Source of the DNA: Clostridiales bacterium
Lineage (GTDB): Bacteria > Bacillota > Clostridia > TANB77 > CAG-508
DNA: 12,184 bases
Assembly: GCA_003518755.1 (NCBI GenBank)
Contig: DOYA01000106.1
Coordinates: 1 to 12,184 of the forward strand
Direction: 5' to 3'
Translations under genes and position numbers: made by a program
Shown here: piece by piece, positions 7,742 through 12,184 of the stretch
Layout of the letters: the number at the start of each line of letters is the position of its first letter
How positions within the stretch are numbered: position 1 is the stretch's first letter
The notes under the pieces: model-generated
Seen by the model: the letters and a program-made list of their open reading frames with translations, nothing else
Database searches by the model: none
Told to the model about the DNA's origin: nothing

Positions 7742-8411
7742 TTGCTAGTGAAACAACTAGTAAAAAAATACCTATAAATTTTTGCCCATCTTGAGCTCCA
7801 TGCATAAATGCCATTGCTCCACCGCTAAGCACTTGGAATCTTTTGAATACAGGTATTGTTTTTCTTCTATCAAAATTTTTACAGATTTTTTCAATTATTT
7901 TTGTAATAAAAAATCCAAATGCAAAACCTAAAATAGCAGATAAAATTAAACCATATATTACTTTTTTCCATTCAGTCACATTAATTCCAGATATACCTTT
8001 TTGAATTGCTATTGCTGCTCCAGATACTCCCGCTATTAATGCATGACTTTCACTTGTAGGTATACCAAAAAGCCAAGCTAAAACTGCCCATAGTACTATA
8101 GCAACTAAGCCTGCACATATTGCAATAAGTGCATGTGAATAGTTATCCCCAAAATTTGCAATATTGTATAATGTTTGTACTACTGTTGAACTAATTAATG
8201 TCATTGTAAATACACCTAAAAAATTAAGTATTGCTGCCATCATTATTGCTTTTTTTGGTTTTATGCTTCTTGTTGATACACATGTTGCTATTGCATTTGG
8301 TGCATCTGTCCAACCATTAACTAATATAACACTTAGCATTAAAATAGTTATAATTAGTAAATATGGATTATTTAAAAGTTGAGTTATATAATTGTTAAAA
8401 CTTAATTTCAT
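7713..8411 (-). CDS. Pit transporter, N-terminal portion up to the frameshift
   Basis: This 232-codon frame carries the first two thirds of a Pit phosphate:cation symporter. It holds membrane helices from about residue 17 onward, NGWTDAPNAIATCVSTRS (32-49), the conserved WLFGIPTSESHALIAGVSGAA, and the second signature AFMHGAQDGQKFIGIF near the end. It stops at TGA immediately after VTNTRKF. The ATG at 8411 has AAAGGA about 8 nt upstream and sits some 30 nt below a strong promoter. Alone it would lack the last helices, so it is unlikely to transport phosphate unless complemented by the downstream fragment or read through by frameshifting. Confidence 0.7.
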   Translation of the reverse strand: MKLSFNNYITQLLNNPYLLIITILMLSVILVNGWTDAPNAIATCVSTRSIKPKKAIMMAAILNFLGVFTMTLISSTVVQTLYNIANFGDNYSHALIAICAGLVAIVLWAVLAWLFGIPTSESHALIAGVSGAAIAIQKGISGINVTEWKKVIYGLILSAILGFAFGFFITKIIEKICKNFDRRKTIPVFKRFQVLSGGAMAFMHGAQDGQKFIGIFLLVVSLANGVTNTRKF

Positions 8412-8448
8412 TATAAATTTCCTTTATTATTTTTTATTATCTTTTCCA

Positions 8449-8477
8449 ATAATATCACATTTAATAATTATTATCAA
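8449..8477 (-). promoter_or_regulatory. pit promoter
   Basis: On the minus strand, TTGATA (8472-8477), a 17-bp spacer and TATTAT (8449-8454) with TGA immediately upstream form a near-consensus extended -10 promoter. The start site would be near 8443, leaving a leader of about 30 nt. The 13 bases AATGTGATATTAT recur exactly in the sortase promoter. Confidence 0.7.
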
Positions 8478-8509
8478 TTGTTACGATAATTTTTATACTT
8501 TTTTAGTTA

Positions 8510-8762
8510 CTAGATAATGGTTTAAATCATAGAAATAGTGATATATAAATAATATAAAAAGTTTCGAATGTGATTGGAGAAGGGATAATCATTTCTTTAA
8601 TATAAATTAATGAGGAAGCGATGGCTTGCGAAGCAAGAGCAGCGAGAGGCTCGTTAATTTATATTTTAGAAATGATATCACTTTGTATTGAGCCGAGAAA
8701 CTTTGAAGATTATTTATATATCACTATTTTTTATATATCATTTCATTTAAAACATTATCTAG
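8510..8762. mobile_element. 253-bp imperfect palindrome, MITE-like or long structured RNA
   Basis: The ends CTAGATAATG (8510-8519) and CATTATCTAG (8753-8762) are perfect inverted repeats, and pairing continues through 17 of 18 positions. Inner paired blocks are: 21 bp perfect around AAATAGTGATATATAAATAA on the left and its complement on the right; AAAGTTTC with GAAACTTT; and 26 bp with two mismatches and one T-G pair around 8585-8613 and 8652-8681. The tip is GC-rich, with CTTGC-GAA-GCAAG. TAGTTA flanks both sides (8504-8509 and 8763-8768), as a target duplication would. No transposase is present. The pit promoter lies just left of it and the HD-GYP promoter just right. A mobile miniature element fits best; a cis-acting or trans-acting RNA is the alternative. 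Confidence 0.6.
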
Positions 8763-8795
8763 TAGTTAATCTTAATTTTATTGAATAAAAATGTA

Positions 8796-8824
8796 TTGCA
8801 TTTTATATTCTTTTAATATATAAT
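8796..8824 (+). promoter_or_regulatory. promoter of the HD-GYP gene
   Basis: TTGCAT (8796-8801), a 17-bp spacer and a perfect TATAAT (8819-8824). Transcription would start near 8831, giving a leader of about 29 nt that contains AAGGAG before the ATG at 8860. Confidence 0.7.
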
Positions 8825-8859
8825 CAATTTAATTAAAGTATTACAAGGAGCTTATTCAA

Positions 8860-9807
8860 ATGAAAAACGAAGTCTTTGATTTTTATGATAGAACTTCATT
8901 AAAATCTTATAACCTAGATAAAACTATGCAAGATCAATTAAATGCATTAGGTTCATTAGATGTTTTTACAAGAAAACACTGTGAAAATGTTGCAGCTATC
9001 ACATGTAGAATATGTGAGTATTTACATTGTTCTAAAAGTTTTACAGAGTATTGTACAATTTGTGCATATCTACATGATATTGGAAAAATATTTATACCAC
9101 CAGAAATATTACAAAAACCAGGAAAACTTACAGATGAAGAATATGAAGTAATAAAAACTCATACAACAATTGGCTATAAGATGTGTATAAGAGATTTAAA
9201 ACTTCGTCCTTATGCAGCTGGTCCATATTATCACCATGAAGCACTTAATGGAACTGGTTATCCCCAAGGTTTAACAAAAAAAGACATTCCTTATGAAGGG
9301 CAAATTATTCGTGTTGCAGATGAATATGATGCTATTGTTAGTAAACGACAATATAAATCACATGTCGGAATCTCAGATACAATAAAAATTCTTATAGATA
9401 ATGCTCAACCTAATCATCAACTTCAATCATCAGAAGTTCTACAAAAAATCGCTGATAGTGTAAAATTAGGAAAAAATAATCCTACCATTGTAAAAGCATT
9501 AATTAAAGTAGTATTAGATGATGTTTACTATGAGATTGCATGTAGTCAAGATTATGTTGATTATTTATCTGAAAATCTTAAGCGATTTGAAAAAATCGAA
9601 AAATTATATAATAAATATATAAATGCAAAAACTGAAGATAAAAAGAATTATTTTTTAGAATATATGAAATTATATTTTATAGAAAATGAAAATATTGAGA
9701 ATTTTCATAAAATTTGGGATGATTATAAATCTGCATATGAACTTAGAAAAACAAAAATTGATAATTTATACAATGAAGCAAAAATAATAAAAAAATTAAA
9801 AGTTTAG
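8860..9807 (+). CDS. HD-GYP domain phosphohydrolase
   Basis: HD-GYP proteins are metal-dependent phosphodiesterases, most of which degrade cyclic-di-GMP. The 315-residue protein has an HD-GYP core at about 30-175: His40 in RKHCENVA, HDIGK (72-76), His101 in KTHTTIGYKM, HHEALNGTGYP (125-135), and RVADEYDAI (151-159). The GYP triplet and metal-ligand positions are intact; the usual Asp before Gly in D-G-x-G-Y-P is Asn130 here. No receiver, PAS or membrane domain precedes the core. The C-terminal 100 residues are charged and helical with no recognised domain. The predicted location is cytoplasmic. It is a single-gene unit with its own promoter and terminator, transcribed against its neighbours. 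Cyclic-di-GMP as substrate is inferred from the family. Confidence 0.9.
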   Translation: MKNEVFDFYDRTSLKSYNLDKTMQDQLNALGSLDVFTRKHCENVAAITCRICEYLHCSKSFTEYCTICAYLHDIGKIFIPPEILQKPGKLTDEEYEVIKTHTTIGYKMCIRDLKLRPYAAGPYYHHEALNGTGYPQGLTKKDIPYEGQIIRVADEYDAIVSKRQYKSHVGISDTIKILIDNAQPNHQLQSSEVLQKIADSVKLGKNNPTIVKALIKVVLDDVYYEIACSQDYVDYLSENLKRFEKIEKLYNKYINAKTEDKKNYFLEYMKLYFIENENIENFHKIWDDYKSAYELRKTKIDNLYNEAKIIKKLKV

Positions 9808-9831
9808 ATTATTTCTAAACTTTTAATTTTT
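9795..9831. terminator. bidirectional intrinsic terminator between the HD-GYP gene and mazF
   Basis: A perfect 14-bp stem (9795-9808 with 9814-9827; core AAAAGTTTAGA) closes a 5-nt loop TTATT. On the + strand it is followed by TTTT; on the minus strand it is followed by a long T-rich tract from the run of A residues before 9795. The stem includes the HD-GYP stop codon and lies 3 bp beyond the mazF stop, so it can serve both convergent genes. Confidence 0.9.
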
Positions 9832-9833
9832 AC

Positions 9834-10184
9834 CTATTCTTCTAGTCCAAAACTCACACCTAAAGCACTATTTATCTTATTTATTATTTTGTTATCATTA
9901 ATATGACCTATTTTCTCCTTTAATCTGCTTTTATCAATTGTTCTAATTTGTTCAGCAAGTATAACTGAATTATTTTTTAGCCCTTGTGCTTCTCCATCAA
10001 TTTCTATGTGTGTTGGGAGTTTTGTTTTGTTTGTTTGAGATGTAATAGCTGCAGCTATTACAGTTGGACTATATTTATTTCCCAAATCATTCTGTATTAT
10101 TAAAACTGGCCTAATTCCACCTTGTTCAGAACCTACAACAGGACTTAAATCTGCATAAAACATATCTCCTCTTTTTATTTGCAT
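9834..10184 (-). CDS. ndoA: EndoA / MazF-type mRNA endoribonuclease toxin
   Basis: This 116-residue protein is a full-length Gram-positive MazF (EndoA, PemK fold), which cuts single-stranded mRNA at short motifs such as UACAU. It closely follows Bacillus subtilis EndoA: KRGDMFYADLSPVVGSEQGG, IRPVLIIQND, LPTHIEID, SVILAEQIRTIDK. The catalytic pair Arg25 and Thr48 is at the same positions. AGGAG precedes the ATG. The antitoxin gene that normally precedes it (ndoAI) is absent: the 114 bp upstream contains no plausible open frame, and the next gene is a GerS/LolA-like protein. A 22-bp palindrome spans the Thr48 region. An antitoxin may be encoded elsewhere. Confidence 0.96.
   Translation of the reverse strand: MQIKRGDMFYADLSPVVGSEQGGIRPVLIIQNDLGNKYSPTVIAAAITSQTNKTKLPTHIEIDGEAQGLKNNSVILAEQIRTIDKSRLKEKIGHINDNKIINKINSALGVSFGLEE
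10041..10062. repeat. 22-bp perfect palindrome inside mazF
   Basis: Arms TGTAATAGCTG and its exact complement meet with no spacer. It encodes residues 42-48 (VIAAAIT), including catalytic Thr48. In the mRNA the right arm ends in UUACA followed by U, creating UACAU at the hairpin base. The outer TGTAAT...ATTACA arms and their spacing match the second palindrome at 10257-10278. Confidence 0.7.
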
Positions 10185-10245
10185 AATTGTTCTCTCCTAC
10201 TATTAGTATATTTTAAAAGTCTAATTATTCGTAGATTATTCCTTT

Positions 10246-10274
10246 ATTTTAGATTTTGTAATAAATTCTATCAT
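10246..10274 (-). promoter_or_regulatory. possible mazF promoter
   Basis: On the minus strand, ATGATA (10269-10274), 17 bp and TAAAAT (10246-10251) give a moderate sigma-A promoter upstream of mazF. It overlaps the palindrome at 10257-10278. The match to consensus is only fair, and read-through from the gene upstream is also possible. Confidence 0.35.
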
Positions 10275-10278
10275 TACA
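10257..10278. promoter_or_regulatory. candidate operator: TGTAAT-N10-ATTACA palindrome upstream of mazF
   Basis: A 22-bp interrupted palindrome with 6-bp arms TGTAAT and ATTACA, 73 bp upstream of the mazF start and overlapping the possible promoter. Arms and spacing are identical to those of the palindrome within mazF, 216 bp away centre to centre. No other copy with both arms at this spacing was found by eye in the window. Confidence 0.4.
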
Positions 10279-10298
10279 TTTCATAAAATAAAAACTGT

Positions 10299-10919
10299 TT
10301 AATATATTTCTATATTATTATATTTTATGTTTATTGTTGTATTATTGTTATCATCTTCAACAATAAGTTTTGTAGGAAGTTTATTTTCTTTATTTATGTA
10401 CAATACTTTATTCTGATTATACCTATTTTTACTATGATTTTTTGTTTTTAATATAACTTCATTTTCATTTTCTTCGAATATAGATTTCTCATTAGTTTTA
10501 TAGTCTTCTATAAAACTAATTAAATCTAGGCTATTATCTTCTAGTCCTTGATAATTCTCAAACATTTGTGATAGACTAAGATTTGTATTTTCTATTTTTA
10601 ATGATTTATCTTTTAATGATATTTTAACTCCTGCAATGTTTTCAGGTTCTATCACTTTTTGAACACTACCATTTTCAGTATTATACTCCTGTTCAATAAT
10701 ATATTTATTTGAATTTTTATTACTATTTACCTGTACATTAATTATTGATTTATATGAATTAATACTTAAAATATAATCTACGATTTCTTGACTACTTATA
10801 TTATTTCCATTTTTTAAATTTTTAGTCTTTATTTTATAAATAATTAATCCCATAATTAACAATACCATTAATAGAATTAAAACTATTATCTTATTTTTTT
10901 TCATATATTGTTTTATCAT
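10299..10919 (-). CDS. membrane-anchored LolA/GerS-like protein
   Basis: This 206-residue protein has a single N-terminal membrane helix (about 10-29) and a beta-rich extracellular region. Repeated strand patterns such as YKSIINVQVNS, NKYIIEQEYN, IAGVKISLKDKSLKIEN, VLYINKENKLPTKLIVED and TTINIKYNNIEIY are typical of LolA/LppX-like folds, the group that includes the clostridial germination protein GerS. There is no cysteine, so it is anchored rather than a lipoprotein. The family call rests on fold pattern and on position upstream of mazF, matching the gerS-alr-ndoAI-ndoA order of Clostridioides difficile as I remember it. The start is uncertain: a strong AAAGGAGG ends at 10942, 21-22 nt above this ATG; TTG at 10922 or an in-frame ATT at 10934 would be better spaced. 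Confidence 0.55.
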   Translation of the reverse strand: MIKQYMKKNKIIVLILLMVLLIMGLIIYKIKTKNLKNGNNISSQEIVDYILSINSYKSIINVQVNSNKNSNKYIIEQEYNTENGSVQKVIEPENIAGVKISLKDKSLKIENTNLSLSQMFENYQGLEDNSLDLISFIEDYKTNEKSIFEENENEVILKTKNHSKNRYNQNKVLYINKENKLPTKLIVEDDNNNTTINIKYNNIEIY

Positions 10920-10945
10920 CAAAATTATATTAATGATGAATCCTC

Positions 10946-10985
10946 CTTTCTTGGTAAAATTTTATTATATTTTTATTCAAGAAAG
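10946..10985 (-). promoter_or_regulatory. inverted repeat around the -10 and Shine-Dalgarno of the GerS-like gene
   Basis: On the minus strand CTTTCTTG and CAAGAAAG (8 bp, perfect) flank a 24-nt AT-rich spacer that contains TATAAT (10964-10969), a likely -10 box without a clear -35. The second arm overlaps the Shine-Dalgarno AAAGGAGG. It could be an operator, or a hairpin masking the ribosome-binding site in longer transcripts. Confidence 0.4.
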
Positions 10986-10999
10986 AATTATTATATTCT

Positions 11000-11022
11000 A
11001 AAAAACTGTATTGCTAATACAA
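11000..11022 (-). terminator. sortase gene terminator
   Basis: On the minus strand TTGTATT, loop AGC, AATACAG form a 7-bp stem (one U-G pair) followed by TTTTTT (11000-11005). The sortase stop codon lies in the loop. Confidence 0.7.
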
Positions 11023-11577
11023 TTCAACAGCTTGGATACATCTTCTATATTTAGGTTCATTTTCTATACAAGTGATAAGGGTTATTTTATTCTCTTCTGA
11101 TTCTTTTAAATAATTCCAGTTAGAATTTTCTATAATTTCTATTACATTTACAACATATTCTTTTTTAAACTCATTATGAGTATAAATAATTCTATCCTCT
11201 TTTTTTAGTTTTTTTAGATTTTGAAAATAATTATATTGATATCCTCTATTATGTGCTGCTAGTCCGATATTTCCCATTTCAATTGCTGTATCTATAAAAT
11301 GCCCAACATTTAAATCCAAAGTATTGCTATCTGTTCCTTCTGCTATAGGAGCCTTTAAATTAATGATTGGAATTTCTATGTACCAATTTCCTAATTCCAC
11401 ATTTTTTTGCTCATTGTTTTCTTCTTTATTATCTTCTTCATCAATAATATTAATTTTATTAATGATATCAGATGATTCAACTATATTGTAATTATTGTAG
11501 AAAAAATAAAAAATAAAAAATATAACAATTGTTAAAAATAAACTAATCAAATTCACAAATTTATTTGTATAAATCAT
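11014..11577 (-). CDS. sortase (class D-like)
   Basis: Sortases are membrane-bound cysteine transpeptidases that cut sorting signals such as LPXTG and join proteins to the wall or to each other. The 187-residue protein has one N-terminal membrane helix (about 9-27), an acidic linker (about 33-62), and the sortase beta-barrel. The catalytic triad is visible: His109 in LAAHNRG, Cys170 in TLITC, and Arg178 or Arg179 in KYRRC. The ATG at 11577 was chosen because the in-frame TTG at 11655 lies upstream of the predicted promoter and adds no family sequence. Its ribosome-binding site is weak. No substrate with a sorting signal is encoded here. Class assignment is tentative; D-type is suggested by the single N-terminal anchor and the HNRGYQYNYFQNL loop. 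Confidence 0.9.
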   Translation of the reverse strand: MIYTNKFVNLISLFLTIVIFFIFYFFYNNYNIVESSDIINKINIIDEEDNKEENNEQKNVELGNWYIEIPIINLKAPIAEGTDSNTLDLNVGHFIDTAIEMGNIGLAAHNRGYQYNYFQNLKKLKKEDRIIYTHNEFKKEYVVNVIEIIENSNWNYLKESEENKITLITCIENEPKYRRCIQAVELY

Positions 11578-11609
11578 AATAATCAAACCATTTGAAATAA
11601 ACCGTATAC

Positions 11610-11638
11610 ATAATATCACATTATATGATATATGTAAA
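11610..11638 (-). promoter_or_regulatory. sortase promoter
   Basis: On the minus strand, TTTACA (11633-11638), 17 bp and TATTAT (11610-11615) preceded by TGA. Transcription would begin near 11604, about 27 nt above the ATG. A TGTCGAA heptamer (11648-11654), matching the Spo0A box, lies just upstream of the -35. Confidence 0.65.
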
Positions 11639-11686
11639 GAGAAATCGTTCGACAAAAAATAACAAAATTTGACTTTCCTAGAGTAT

Positions 11687-11726
11687 AAAAAATACCATAG
11701 TTTTTATATCTTTATAAAACCATGGT
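11687..11726 (-). terminator. terminator of the GHKL kinase gene
   Basis: On the minus strand ACCATGGTTTTATA pairs with TATAAAAACTATGGT (one bulged A, one G-T pair) around loop AAGA, followed by ATTTTTTATA. It begins 8 bp after the kinase stop codon and separates that gene from the sortase. Confidence 0.85.
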
Positions 11727-11734
11727 CAAAAGTA

Positions 11735-12184
11735 TTAAATAATCAATTCTTTTTTATTATCAAATTTTATTTTTATTATTTTAGTATAATTATCTTTACA
11801 TGGGCTTCCAATTCTCTCTATTATTAAACTTGCATTATATTTATTTAGTAAATCAAAAGTATTCATAAATCCCATTCCAGTACCACCTTCATCAGAATAT
11901 GTTGTAATTGGTTTTTTCCCTAAATTCTTTAATACTTCTTTTGGAAATTCCACACCTGAATCATAAAAATAAACTGCAAAACAATCTTCTATTTTACCTA
12001 GTCTAACCATTATACTTTTATTTATATTATCCGAATGATTAATAGCAATAATAGCATCTTTGATATGATCTGCAAGTAAAATTGATAATTCCTCTTTAGT
12101 AATATAATGATTTGTCATTTGATAAATATTACATTTTATTTGTAGAACAAAATCTATTCCATTTAATCTACATTCTTCCTGCAT
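11735..12184 (-). CDS. GHKL-type sensor histidine kinase, C-terminal ATPase domain (5' partial)
   Basis: The 149 residues in view are a GHKL ATP-binding domain like those of AgrC/VirS-type kinases. There is an N-box region LSILLADHIKDAIIAI (33-48), a G1 motif DSGVEFP (75-81), and a G2 motif GGTGMGF (100-106). A C-terminal strand pair ends at IKIKFDN. The frame runs off the window; the ATG at the very edge is probably internal, and sensor and dimerisation parts should lie beyond it. At the position where relatives have the Mg-binding Asn of the N box (typically ENAI), this protein has Asp43 (KDAI). No response regulator gene follows; a terminator closes the unit before the sortase. Confidence 0.85.
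   Translation of the reverse strand: MQEECRLNGIDFVLQIKCNIYQMTNHYITKEELSILLADHIKDAIIAINHSDNINKSIMVRLGKIEDCFAVYFYDSGVEFPKEVLKNLGKKPITTYSDEGGTGMGFMNTFDLLNKYNASLIIERIGSPCKDNYTKIIKIKFDNKKELII

Larger units (their letters stand above)
7355..8411 (-). pseudogene. pit: Pit-family inorganic phosphate transporter, interrupted by one frameshift
   Basis: The two open frames here join into one Pit transporter of about 351 residues, a normal length for the family. Both copies of the family signature are present: NGWTDAPNAIA in the first half and HGAQDGQKF in the second. The frames meet at AAG-TTT-TGA (7713-7721). Skipping one T of the TTTT run (7715-7718) converts KF-stop into KFEVPIW, exactly the expected continuation. 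The simplest reading is a one-base expansion of the T run, either real or a sequencing error. A +1 shift at UUU-UGA is the alternative. No other defect is seen. The gene has a good promoter and lies upstream of its usual DUF47 partner. Confidence 0.8.
8412..8859. other. divergent intergenic region between pit and the HD-GYP gene
   Basis: This 448-bp gap contains, from left to right, the leftward pit promoter, the large palindrome with its flanking TAGTTA repeats, and the rightward HD-GYP promoter and ribosome-binding site. A 55-codon frame starting at 8621 overlaps the palindrome and is not considered a gene. Nothing else recognisable is present. Confidence 0.7.

Noticed and set aside
8621..8788. 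55-codon frame beginning MACEARAARG with GAGG 5 nt upstream of its ATG
   Set aside because: It starts at the tip of the palindrome and reads through its right arm and beyond; the residues mirror the repeat rather than a protein family, so it is probably an accidental frame of the element.
11578..11655. 26-residue N-terminal extension of the sortase from a TTG at 11655
   Set aside because: The TTG lies upstream of the predicted -35 and -10, so it would not be in the transcript.

Overview
The window comes from a very AT-rich Bacillota genome, most likely a member of the Clostridia. The gene set is typical of that group: RqcH, MltG, a Gram-positive LexA, NAD-dependent DNA ligase, a Pit transporter with a DUF47 partner, EndoA/MazF and a sortase. 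Shine-Dalgarno sites are strong and TGA is used as a stop, which argues against Mollicutes. No rRNA, tRNA, CRISPR array or prophage gene was seen.

Layout. A 5'-truncated rqcH runs rightward at the left edge (2-1720) and converges, with a 3-bp gap, on a leftward block: pit (8411-7355, frameshifted), a DUF47/PhoU-like partner, ligA, lexA, a membrane-anchored SH3 protein with a degenerate GH18-like tail, and mltG. lexA has its own consensus promoter overlapped by a candidate SOS box. lexA, the SH3 protein and mltG are tightly spaced and probably form one transcript.

The pit promoter faces left and an HD-GYP gene (8860-9807) faces right. The 448-bp region between them holds a large imperfect palindrome (8510-8762) flanked by a 6-bp direct repeat, which resembles a miniature transposable element or a long structured RNA. 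The HD-GYP gene ends in a two-way terminator shared with the convergent mazF gene.

The right end is leftward again: a 3'-terminal fragment of a GHKL sensor kinase with a terminator, a sortase with its own promoter and terminator, a membrane-anchored LolA/GerS-like protein, and mazF. The gerS-like to mazF order resembles the clostridial gerS-alr-ndoAI-ndoA cluster with alr and the antitoxin absent. Two 22-bp palindromes with identical arms sit at the mazF promoter region and inside the mazF active-site codons.

Functionally the window covers ribosome rescue (RqcH), cell-wall processing (MltG, SH3 protein, sortase), DNA repair and SOS control (LigA, LexA), phosphate uptake (Pit/DUF47), cyclic-di-GMP turnover (HD-GYP) and mRNA cleavage (MazF). 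Most genes are ordinary core genes. The unusual points are the palindromic element, the broken pit gene, the GH18 relic and the paired palindromes at mazF.
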